Origin: an uncultured Mollicutes bacterium
Lineage (GTDB): Bacteria; Bacillota_I; Bacilli_A; RF39; UBA660
Direction of reading: 5' to 3'
DNA: 12,832 nucleotides
Assembly (NCBI GenBank): GCA_900543055.1
Contig: UQQI01000043.1
Location: 1-12,832, forward strand
Each line of letters starts with the position of its first letter. Position 1 is the first letter of the stretch. The translations under genes and the position numbers were made by a program. The notes beneath the pieces are model-generated. The model worked only from the letters and a program-made list of their open reading frames with translations. It did not search any database and had not been told where the DNA came from. This document shows positions 1-5,559 of the stretch, one piece after another.

Positions 1-1
1 C

Positions 2-523
2 ACATCATTTTGTATGTGTTTTAATTTAATATCTCCAAAATGGGGTTCACATCAAGGGAGTGTTTTAAAAAAAATAATTGGTATGTTTAAAAAATATAAT
101 ATTGAAGTGGTTGGAGTTATTTCGTCAATATGTACTGAAGAGGCATTTAATTATTTTAATGAAAAATTAGATGGTGGTGTAAAGACTAATTACATTTTAG
201 AAAACAAAGTAATTGATCAAGTTTGTGAAAGAGATTTTTATTTTGGAATAGCTGGATCAGGAATATTGATTAAAACTGATGAAGGATTTAGTAAGGCACC
301 ATATTTTAAACCATTTGGTGATCCTTGTGAAAGAGCATCTATTCCAAGAGAATATGAAACATATTTTTCTAATGGTTGCTCAGAAAGAAGTCTGTATTTG
401 TGGGAAAATATAGATAAAAATAAAGGCAGGTATTCACTTATTTCTGAGTTACCTGAAAAAATTATAAATACTAGTAAAGATGATTATGTTGTAAAGACAT
501 TAAGAAAGGTGGTTAATAAATAA
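2..523 (+). CDS. Unrecognised protein, 3' part (5' end probably outside window)
   Basis: I do not recognise this protein. The frame stays open to the left window edge. The first ATG inside the window is at 14, but no Shine-Dalgarno site precedes it, so the true start is probably further upstream and the gene is partial here. From that ATG there are 169 residues with no signal peptide or membrane segment. Alternating hydrophobic stretches (around IEVVGVISSI and FGIAGSGILI) followed by Gly and charged turns look like strands of a soluble alpha/beta fold. A Cys/Glu/Arg-containing stretch (GDPCERASIP) may be a functional loop. Its TAA overlaps the ATG of the LOG-like gene by one base (TAATG), so the two are very probably co-transcribed and translationally coupled. 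A nucleotide- or sugar-binding role would fit the neighbour but is inference only. Confidence 0.7.
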   Translation, partial: TSFCMCFNLISPKWGSHQGSVLKKIIGMFKKYNIEVVGVISSICTEEAFNYFNEKLDGGVKTNYILENKVIDQVCERDFYFGIAGSGILIKTDEGFSKAPYFKPFGDPCERASIPREYETYFSNGCSERSLYLWENIDKNKGRYSLISELPEKIINTSKDDYVVKTLRKVVNK

Positions 524-1059
524 TGAAAAAATTACAAATAGGTATTATGGGTTCTGCTGCAGATTTAAACTATAGCGATGAGGCATTGAATTTTTCTAGA
601 AAGTTAGGCGCTTTAATTGGTGAGTCTGGTAATATACTTGTCTATGGTGCTGAAAAGGAATATACTTCACTTTCAACAGAAGCAGCAAAAGAAGCAAGTA
701 AAAATGGAGGTATAACAGTTGGTGTTCTTGGTGGTAAGAAGAGAGAGGTTTTTGGAAGTTTTAAACCAACTATTATGATTAATTCAGGATTAGAAATAGG
801 TGGAGGAAGAGAATTCACTTTAGTACTTTCTTGCGATGTAATTATTGCAATATCAGGTGGTTCGGGTACCCTTACAGAGATGGCTATTGCATATCAAGCT
901 GGAATTCCAATTATTGTTGTAGATAAATTTGGTGGCTGGGCTGAGTCATTATCTAATAAATTTATTGACAATAGAAAAAGATTAAAATGCATTGTAGCAA
1001 AAAATGAAGAGGATGCTTTACAAAAAGCAATAAAAGAGGGGAAAAAGAAAAATGTATAG
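523..1059 (+). CDS. LOG-like / lysine-decarboxylase-like Rossmann-fold protein (TIGR00725-type)
   Basis: A soluble 178-residue cytosolic protein of the LOG/MoCo-carrier-like Rossmann superfamily. It has an N-terminal GIMGSAAD strand-loop (residues 7-14), a central ITVGVLGG strand (64-71), GGGRE (93-97) and the diagnostic glycine motif GGSGTLTE (112-119) followed by AIAYQAGIPIIVV. Typical LOG proteins have PGGxGTxxE. Here the Pro is Ser111, as is common in the divergent TIGR00725 branch, so cytokinin-type phosphoribohydrolase activity should not be assumed. The family binds nucleotides or nucleoside phosphates; the exact substrate is unknown. The ATG overlaps the previous gene's TAA, and an AGGTGG site lies about 10 bases upstream. 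It is the last gene of this short unit and is followed by a weak AT-rich hairpin. Confidence 0.8.
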   Translation: MKKLQIGIMGSAADLNYSDEALNFSRKLGALIGESGNILVYGAEKEYTSLSTEAAKEASKNGGITVGVLGGKKREVFGSFKPTIMINSGLEIGGGREFTLVLSCDVIIAISGGSGTLTEMAIAYQAGIPIIVVDKFGGWAESLSNKFIDNRKRLKCIVAKNEEDALQKAIKEGKKKNV

Positions 1060-1100
1060 AAAATTATTTTATAAATTAGAATATAAAAAATAATTTTTCT
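1058..1100 (+). terminator. Weak AT-rich hairpin after the LOG-like gene
   Basis: The arms at 1058-1070 and 1087-1100 are inverted repeats (AGAAAATTATTTT against AAAATAATTTTTCT, one bulged T) around a 16-base loop. The right arm carries a T5CTT stretch. The stem is almost all A-U, so it may be only a partial terminator or a chance inverted repeat in AT-rich DNA. Confidence 0.35.
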
Positions 1101-1322
1101 TAAGATATTTACTTGTTATTAGTGAATGCTTATGTATAATTTGTCTTATATTATTAATTATTGAAAAAATAACTTTCTTATTATTAATTTTATATTTGTA
1201 GTGGGAAATTTAATTAGATATGGTAACATTAACTTATTTGATTCTATGATAAAGTATTTATGAATAAATGCTTGTTATAAATATTATTATGATAGATTTG
1301 ATTATTAATTTTATAATTATAC
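1101..1322. other. AT-rich intergenic stretch, no gene seen
   Basis: No open frame with a ribosome site and no tRNA-like structure is visible here. It holds a promoter-like pair TTGTTA (1113-1118) and TATAAT (1135-1140) with a 16-base spacer, about 240 bases ahead of the next start. The 15-base string ATTATTAATTTTATA occurs exactly twice, at 1180-1194 and 1301-1315. Both could be chance in DNA this rich in A and T. Confidence 0.4.
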
Positions 1323-1351
1323 TTTAATTCAAATAATTTATTTGTTATACT
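1323..1351 (+). promoter_or_regulatory. Promoter for the membrane-anchored protein gene
   Basis: An extended -10 element, TGT followed by TATACT (1346-1351), lies 32 bases before the ATG at 1384. A weak -35 (TTTAAT, 1323-1328) is 17 bases upstream of the -10. The AGGTG ribosome site follows at 1373-1377. Confidence 0.5.
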
Positions 1352-1383
1352 ATTAATATAAATAATAATAGTAGGTGTCAATA

Positions 1384-2031
1384 ATGGGAAAGATAATCGG
1401 AATTAATAATAAGAAAAAAAATAAGTTAAAAATAGAAAATGTTAATAGAAATTCGTCTAAAAATGTTTCACATACAATTAATAAAATTAAGTCTAATGAA
1501 AGAAAATATACTATTATTTTAGTATTTATATTTATGATTTTATTTATTGTTATTTGTTTCTTTTTATTTAGAGTTAATGGTAATAAATTATATAGTAGTG
1601 TTGATTCTGCAAGAAATGAGATGCTAGAGTCTTCTAGTAGGGTTATAACACTTACAAATGATTATATACTAAGCGATAAAGTTGGTTTAAAGACAGATAA
1701 GTATGTTGTTACTATAAATAATGATATTCCAGAGATTTTGAATTATAAGATTAAATTAGTAAGGGACGATATTATTACTTCTAAATGTAAGTGTGATACA
1801 ACTTCTCTCTTACTTAATAACATTAAATATAGTTTGGATGGAAAGAATATTTCTACATTAGTAGAAAATAATAATAAAGAAATAATAATAACAACAGGTA
1901 GTTTAAAGAGTGGTGAAAATAAAAAAGTAAACATTAATTTATGGATTGATGAGAATGTTTCAAAAGATAAAGAACATCATTTTCATGGATATTTTAAAGT
2001 TGAAAGAATAGAGGATATAAACGAAAATTAG
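1384..2031 (+). CDS. Single-pass membrane-anchored protein with exported beta-rich domain
   Basis: A 215-residue protein. The first 40 residues are Lys/Asn-rich and cytoplasmic. One hydrophobic segment (about 42-63) follows, then about 150 residues that should lie outside (N-in by the positive-inside rule). The outer part has ITLTNDYILSDKVGLKTDKYVVTI at roughly 88-111 (written only to locate it) and ends in NLWIDEN...HFHGYFKVERI (185-209). From memory this resembles the beta-sandwich of TasA/camelysin-type or SipW-dependent surface proteins of gut Bacilli, which carry similar 'TNAYPxSDxxGL' and 'WLDE' segments. That assignment is tentative. There is a CxC pair at Cys135 and Cys137. Although the frame opens with GTG at 1375, that codon overlaps the AGGTG ribosome site (1373-1377). 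The ATG at 1384, 6 bases downstream, is the better start. The stop TAG overlaps the stop of the convergent hydrolase gene. Confidence 0.75.
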   Translation: MGKIIGINNKKKNKLKIENVNRNSSKNVSHTINKIKSNERKYTIILVFIFMILFIVICFFLFRVNGNKLYSSVDSARNEMLESSSRVITLTNDYILSDKVGLKTDKYVVTINNDIPEILNYKIKLVRDDIITSKCKCDTTSLLLNNIKYSLDGKNISTLVENNNKEIIITTGSLKSGENKKVNINLWIDENVSKDKEHHFHGYFKVERIEDINEN

Positions 2032-2043
2032 TCCTCTTTTTTT
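2011..2043 (+). terminator. Terminator embedded in the end of the membrane-protein gene
   Basis: GAGGA (2011-2015) pairs with TCCTC (2032-2036) and is followed by T7. The left arm is coding sequence, the loop contains the end of the gene and both convergent stop codons overlap the loop/right-arm boundary. The stem is short (5 bp, 16-base loop), so its strength is uncertain. Confidence 0.5.
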
Positions 2044-2777
2044 ATTAGTTCATAAATAATTTTATTAGTTAAAAAAGGTTCTTCTAAGTATGAAAAGTGC
2101 GTTCTATTTTTATAAATTATTAGAGAGGAATTTTTAATAATCTTGTTTAAGTATTTTCCATCTTTTAATGGAGTATCATTGTCTTTTTCTCCCCATATTA
2201 TTAATGTTTCAGCATTTATTTTCTTATAATATTTTCTTAAGTCTTCATTTACAATATTTATAAATGTTTTTCTCATTGATAATTGTAAATTATTGTAGTC
2301 AGTGGATGCAAAATACTTATTTAGTTTTTCTTTAAATTTATTTTTTGTTAATTTATTTATTAATTTATATGTTTTTTCTTTTAAAAATTGTTTTAATGTT
2401 TTTCTTCTTTTTATACCTGCAACATCAATTAAAATTATTTTTTCTACTTTTAAGTTATATTTTCCAAGAAGTATGGCACTTAGTCTTCCTCCAAATGAAT
2501 GTGCTATTATTATAGGATTTATTATTTTTTCTTTTTTAATAAGTTTATTTATTATTTGGGCATAATCATAGATTGTTAGTTCCTTATTAATAGTTGGACT
2601 GTTACCAAATCCAGGATAATCTATAATATATATTGTGTAATCTTTACTGAAATATGATGTTATATATTTGAATGTTTCTCTTGTGTTTCCCCAACCAGGT
2701 AATATTAGAATAGTTTTATTACTATTTCCTATTTTTTCAAAGTAAATTTTATCTTTTTTATTTAAATTAAAATACAT
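2028..2777 (-). CDS. Alpha/beta-fold hydrolase
   Basis: A soluble 249-residue alpha/beta hydrolase, normal length for the family, with no signal peptide. The nucleophile elbow is AHSFGG (residues 92-97, Ser94), a variant of GHSxGG. LPGWG (26-30) is the oxyanion-hole segment that usually reads HGxG. The likely acid is Asp199 in WGEKD, and the catalytic His is His227 in THFSY. All three triad members are thus in order. Residues 121-190 form a very Lys-rich cap region. The substrate cannot be inferred; esterase or lipase activity on small esters is the default for such proteins. The frame can open at GTG 2786, but that codon is part of the AGGTG ribosome site (2784-2788), so ATG 2777 is chosen. 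The gene is monocistronic on this strand, converges with the membrane-protein gene (4-base overlap of stop codons) and is divergent from the structured RNA. Confidence 0.85.
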   Translation of the reverse strand: MYFNLNKKDKIYFEKIGNSNKTILILPGWGNTRETFKYITSYFSKDYTIYIIDYPGFGNSPTINKELTIYDYAQIINKLIKKEKIINPIIIAHSFGGRLSAILLGKYNLKVEKIILIDVAGIKRRKTLKQFLKEKTYKLINKLTKNKFKEKLNKYFASTDYNNLQLSMRKTFINIVNEDLRKYYKKINAETLIIWGEKDNDTPLKDGKYLNKIIKNSSLIIYKNRTHFSYLEEPFLTNKIIYELIKKED

Positions 2778-2793
2778 TATAATCACCTAGATT

Positions 2794-2823
2794 ATTTTAT
2801 GTATAATATTTTTTTATGTGTAA
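2794..2823 (-). promoter_or_regulatory. Candidate promoter of the alpha/beta hydrolase gene
   Basis: Read on the minus strand, TTACAC (2818-2823) and TAAAAT (2794-2799) are separated by 18 bases and lie just upstream of the ribosome site. Several alternative hexamers occur in this AT-rich stretch, so the exact assignment is uncertain. Confidence 0.35.
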
Positions 2824-2838
2824 AGTAGTGTAATTTGC

Positions 2839-2867
2839 TTGTTAATGGTATGGTGGTATGCTATAAT
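2839..2867 (+). promoter_or_regulatory. Strong promoter of the structured RNA
   Basis: TTGTTA (2839-2844), a 17-base spacer and a perfect TATAAT (2862-2867), with TGC just upstream making an extended -10. The expected start, 7 bases after the -10, is G2874. This is exactly the first base of the terminal helix of the RNA that follows, which supports both calls. Confidence 0.75.
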
Positions 2868-2873
2868 TAAGTT

Positions 2874-3054
2874 GTCAGATAGATATGTGTAGGCCTTTTT
2901 AAAACCGACTAAAATGACGATACGGGAGTTCGGATCAGTTATCGGTGTTGAAGACTTAATATTTTATTAAGGATCCTAATGATAACGTATGGACACCCAC
3001 CTGTAAAAACATGCAGGTTTTATCGTTGCCAGCATTCTATTCTGACTTTTTTTT
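2874..3054 (+). ncRNA. Freestanding structured RNA of about 180 nt, family not identified
   Basis: The predicted transcript starts at the promoter-defined G2874 and ends in T8 (3047-3054). Its two ends pair in a long bulged helix: GUCAGA (2874-2879) with UCUGAC (3041-3046), UAGA with UCUA, AUGU with GCAU, and GGC with GCC, about 18 pairs in all. Because the helix is followed directly by the U-tract, it can also act as terminator. Inside are CCGACU with AGUUCGG (one bulge), a perfect CUUAAUA/UAUUAAG hairpin with loop UUU, and ACCUG/CAGGU near 3000-3018. GGAUC/GAUCC, GUUAUC/GAUAAC and GGUGU/ACACC cross one another, suggesting pseudoknots. G+C is about 38% (66 of 173 counted), well above the surroundings, as expected for functional RNA in an AT-rich genome. 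There is no open frame. The next gene has its own promoter, so this looks like an independent RNA rather than a riboswitch. Candidate known families with paired ends and similar size are 6S RNA and raiA RNA; I cannot decide between these and a new family. Confidence 0.72.
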
Positions 3055-3066
3055 ATGCTATTTTTA

Positions 3067-3095
3067 TTGATAAAGTGTTGCTACTATGTTATAAT
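3067..3095 (+). promoter_or_regulatory. Promoter of the 271-residue protein gene
   Basis: TTGATA (3067-3072), a 17-base spacer and TATAAT (3090-3095) with an upstream TGT, so an extended -10. It lies only 13 bases after the RNA's U-tract, so this gene unit and the RNA are transcribed from separate starts. The ribosome site AGGGGTGAT (3107-3115) follows. Confidence 0.75.
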
Positions 3096-3120
3096 ATGCG
3101 ATATACAGGGGTGATGTATT

Positions 3121-3936
3121 ATGTTAGTATTACCTATAGTCAATAAAAGACGTGTTATGAATGTTCAGATAAGACTTAAAAATGCTGAAAAAATACGTAA
3201 AGGTGTTGCATATGATGATGCAGTTGAGAGTGAAATAATTGTTAATAGAGAAAAATTTAGTGAATCTAGTTATAGTACTTCAAAGGATGAAAATGCACCT
3301 ATTGATTTTATTAGAAGTAAGTCAATTTTATATCCAAGAAATTTTTTAGTAACAACAAAAGAAGAAAATGATTCTAATTTATATGATGTATATGAAGTTT
3401 CACAACCTCCAAAGAGTGTTAGTAGAAGTTTAGATACTTTGTATAGTAAAGCAATTAATGATATGAGAAAAGAAATTCCTGGAGTACAGACTAGAGGAAG
3501 ATATATTTCTTTTGAAGAATTAGGATTAGATGAACACTTAACAGATGAAAAAATCGCTAGTTTACAAAAAATAGTAAAAGAAGTTAGAGATACTTCTATG
3601 TGGCCTAAATTATTTGAAGAAGCAGGATTATCAGATTTAAGTAATATGATTGATTTTATAAATAATTTTGAATGTATTGTATTATCAGATAGTACTATAC
3701 CAGAGGCTAGTTTACAAGATACACTTAACGCTATGAAAGTTATTAATAGTCGTGATTACAGGAATTTAAAAAAATATTATAATACTGCAAAAAGTAATAC
3801 AGATATATATACTAAGATCAGTTATGTTAATAAGATAATTTATGATAAGCCTTTAACTTTATTGCAACAAAGAGAAAAACCAAAACAATTAGTTAAGACA
3901 ATGGATGAGTTGTATGATGGAAGAAAGATTGCATAG
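3121..3936 (+). CDS. Unrecognised 271-residue soluble protein
   Basis: I do not recognise this protein. It has no signal peptide and no membrane segment. It is charged and mainly helical in appearance, especially the stretches after residue 130 (EELGLDEHLTDEKIASLQ) and 200-270. The first 90 residues contain short basic and Ser-rich segments and look less ordered. No Walker, zinc, HTH or catalytic signature is visible. The ATG at 3121 is supported by a good ribosome site (AGGGGTGAT, 6-7 bases upstream) and a consensus extended -10 promoter. Its 3' end overlaps the start of tcdA by about 20-30 bases, which points to translational coupling with a tRNA-modification enzyme, although a functional link is inference. 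Codon use matches the neighbours. A weaker alternative start is the ATG at 3157. Confidence 0.8.
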   Translation: MLVLPIVNKRRVMNVQIRLKNAEKIRKGVAYDDAVESEIIVNREKFSESSYSTSKDENAPIDFIRSKSILYPRNFLVTTKEENDSNLYDVYEVSQPPKSVSRSLDTLYSKAINDMRKEIPGVQTRGRYISFEELGLDEHLTDEKIASLQKIVKEVRDTSMWPKLFEEAGLSDLSNMIDFINNFECIVLSDSTIPEASLQDTLNAMKVINSRDYRNLKKYYNTAKSNTDIYTKISYVNKIIYDKPLTLLQQREKPKQLVKTMDELYDGRKIA

Positions 3937-4618
3937 ATTTGCAAGATTTAGAAAACTTATTAATAATGATGAGATGAAATCTCTTACTGAAAAAAGTGTT
4001 CTAGTAGTTGGATGTGGCGGAGTAGGTGGCTATGTTATTGAGTCACTTGCTAGAAGTGGCATTGGAACACTTATTTTAGTGGATTTTGATACTATAGATG
4101 AGACAAATATAAACAGACAAATTATAGCTTTAAAGTCTACTATTGGTATGAAAAAAGTTGATGCTTTTGAAAGCAGAATTAAAGATATTAATGAATATTG
4201 TAATGTTATAAAAATAGATAAGTTTTTAGATGTAGATAATATTTCTGAAATATTTAATTATAAAATAGACTATTTAGTTGATGCTTGTGATACTACCACT
4301 ACTAAGAAAGTACTTATTAGTGAGTGCTTAAAAAGAAATATTCCTTTTATTTCGAGTATGGGTACTGGAAATAAGTTTGATCCTTCTAAACTTGAAATAT
4401 GTGATGTTAGAAAAACAATTAACGATCCTCTTGCTAGGATGATTAGAAAATTTGTTAAAGATAATAAAATAAATAAAAAGGTTATGGTATTATCATCTTG
4501 CGAATTACCAGTAAAAACAGGTGATAGAACTCCGGGGTCTACGGCTTTTGTACCTAGTAGTGCTGGACTTTTAATATCTAGTTATATAATTAGAGAGTTT
4601 CTTGGTAAGTTAAAATAG
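3914..4618 (+). CDS. tcdA: tRNA threonylcarbamoyladenosine dehydratase (ThiF/E1-like)
   Basis: A cytosolic ATP-dependent E1-like enzyme. By family knowledge TcdA (CsdL, YrvM) dehydrates t6A37 of ANN-decoding tRNAs to the cyclic form ct6A. Visible motifs, counted from ATG 3914, are the nucleotide-binding GCGGVGG (33-39), LVDFDTIDETNINRQ (55-69) with the Asp and the Arg that contact ATP, and DACDT..K (123-131), the activation-loop region. The C-terminal SSCELPVKTGDRTPGS (194-209) matches the SpExp block of this subfamily rather than MoeB or ThiF. Length (about 234) is close to Bacillus homologues. No CxxC zinc pairs are present, which also argues against MoeB or ThiF. The frame opens at ATG 3905, but no ribosome site precedes it. 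ATG 3914 or 3917 fits the family N-terminus (RFxR) better, with GGATGAG (3903-3909) as a weak site. It overlaps the upstream gene, so translation is probably coupled. Confidence 0.88.
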   Translation: MMEERLHRFARFRKLINNDEMKSLTEKSVLVVGCGGVGGYVIESLARSGIGTLILVDFDTIDETNINRQIIALKSTIGMKKVDAFESRIKDINEYCNVIKIDKFLDVDNISEIFNYKIDYLVDACDTTTTKKVLISECLKRNIPFISSMGTGNKFDPSKLEICDVRKTINDPLARMIRKFVKDNKINKKVMVLSSCELPVKTGDRTPGSTAFVPSSAGLLISSYIIREFLGKLK

Positions 4619-4754
4619 ATATATTAACTATTATGAGAAGTTTTGTGATTGTTAATATTTTAAATTTGTAGGACAAAGATGTTCTTTTATAAAGTATAAA
4701 AATAAGGAATAATTTTAATTTATGCATTTTCTTGAAGAGACTGTTTTTTTTATT
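4619..4754. other. Short AT-rich gap between tcdA and the shared terminator
   Basis: No gene is seen. A small hairpin GGACA/TGTTC (4671-4684) followed by TTTT could be a first weak terminator for tcdA. A T8 run at 4743-4750 has no convincing stem before it. Confidence 0.3.
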
Positions 4755-4792
4755 AAAAAAGATTGCTTTATGATATTTTTAGCAATCTTTTT
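4755..4792. terminator. Bidirectional terminator between tcdA and lexA
   Basis: A perfect 12-bp stem AAAAAGATTGCT (4756-4767) with AGCAATCTTTTT (4781-4792) around a 13-base loop. T-runs flank both ends when read on the matching strand, so it can stop tcdA from the left and lexA from the right. Confidence 0.85.
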
Positions 4793-4801
4793 ACTTAATT
4801 T

Positions 4802-5419
4802 TTATAATTTTCTGTATAGACCTATTACTTTTCCTAAAATTGTAACTTCTTTTAGAATTATTGGATCCATTGAATCGTTTTCTGGTTGAAGTCTATAGTA
4901 TCCATCTTCTTTATAAAAAGTTTTTACTGTTGCTTCATTATTTTGATTCATAGCAACTACAGTTTCACCATTTCTTGCAGTATTTCTTTTTTCAACAATT
5001 ATGATATCTCCATCATATATTCCTACATTAATCATTGAATCTCCACTTACTTTTAAAGTAAAAACTTCACTTGATTTAGGAATAAGACTTGCTGGTAGTG
5101 AAAAATATTCATTAGGCATTTCTATTGCTTCTATTGGAATACCAGCAGTTACTTTTCCAAGAAATGGAACATCTACTATTTCTTTTGCATTATCAATGTA
5201 TTCATTTGGAACTAATATTTCTAATGTACGATTCTTGTTATCTCCTTTTTTTATATATCCTTTTTCTTCTAATTTAGTTAGGTGAAAATGAATGGTTGCT
5301 GGAGAAGATAAATTAGCTGCTTCGCCAATTTCTCTTACTGTTGGTGGATAGCCATTTTTTGCAACTAATTTTTTAATAACATCAAGAATATATTTTTGTC
5401 TATCTGTTAATTTTTCCAT
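4802..5419 (-). CDS. lexA: LexA repressor (SOS regulator)
   Basis: A full-length 205-residue LexA. The N-terminal winged helix DNA-binding domain (1-70) contains the LTDRQKYILD start and the recognition-helix region LSSPATIHFHLTKLEEKGYI. The C-terminal S24 latent peptidase domain has the self-cleavage site Ala92-Gly93 (VTAGIP), nucleophile Ser128 in GDSM and general base Lys166 in ATVKTFY. All elements for RecA-stimulated autocleavage are thus present. By family knowledge the dimer represses DNA-damage genes and is inactivated on single-stranded-DNA/RecA activation. The start is fixed by AAAGGAGG at 5425-5432, 5 bases before ATG 5419. The gene carries a LexA-type palindrome over its own -35, so it should repress itself. 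It is divergent from polA and ends into a shared terminator with tcdA. Confidence 0.96.
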   Translation of the reverse strand: MEKLTDRQKYILDVIKKLVAKNGYPPTVREIGEAANLSSPATIHFHLTKLEEKGYIKKGDNKNRTLEILVPNEYIDNAKEIVDVPFLGKVTAGIPIEAIEMPNEYFSLPASLIPKSSEVFTLKVSGDSMINVGIYDGDIIIVEKRNTARNGETVVAMNQNNEATVKTFYKEDGYYRLQPENDSMDPIILKEVTILGKVIGLYRKL

Positions 5420-5440
5420 GTTTTCCTCCTTTATAAATTT

Positions 5441-5469
5441 AGTTTATCATTATAATTTAGCAATGTCAA
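5441..5469 (-). promoter_or_regulatory. lexA promoter
   Basis: On the minus strand, TTGACA (5464-5469) and TAAACT (5441-5446) are separated by 17 bases, placed just upstream of the lexA ribosome site. The -35 is a perfect consensus. Confidence 0.75.
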
Positions 5470-5480
5470 ACAAATGTTTC
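5467..5480. promoter_or_regulatory. LexA box (AT-shifted variant)
   Basis: The palindrome CAAACAAATGTTTC contains AAAC-N4-GTTT, matching the Gram-positive LexA box CGAAC-N4-GTTCG except for G-to-A changes in each half. It overlaps the -35 of lexA by three bases, the expected place for autorepression. It is about 57 bases upstream of the polA -10, so control of polA is less likely. Confidence 0.7.
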
Positions 5481-5512
5481 AGATGTGGTATTTGTTGTTA
5501 TATGCAGAAAAA

Positions 5513-5542
5513 TAGTTAATATAGGTAGTTTTGTGGTATACT
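5513..5542 (+). promoter_or_regulatory. polA-mutM promoter
   Basis: An extended -10, TGG followed by TATACT (5537-5542), with a poor -35 (TAGTTA, 5513-5518) 18 bases upstream. The predicted start near 5549 leaves a leader of only about 11 bases, which carries the AGGTGA ribosome site (5549-5554). Confidence 0.6.
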
Positions 5543-5559
5543 ATTTGCAGGTGAAGAAA

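Noticed and set aside
2302..2565. Plus-strand open frame with hydrophobic residues inside the hydrolase gene
   Set aside because: Antisense shadow of an intact alpha/beta hydrolase with a complete triad; no ribosome site.
2874..3054. T-box or other riboswitch leader for the 271-residue protein
   Set aside because: No T-box GGTGG..ACCGCG core is seen, the U-tract is followed by a full separate promoter, and no amino-acid or metabolite gene follows.
2874..3054. SRP RNA, tmRNA or RNase P RNA
   Set aside because: No SRP apical-loop sequence, no tRNA-like TTCGA...CCA end for tmRNA, and much too short for tmRNA or RNase P.
5485..5559. Longer polA N-terminus from 5485
   Set aside because: The 25 extra codons cover the polA promoter region, and the family start with AGGTGA lies at 5560.
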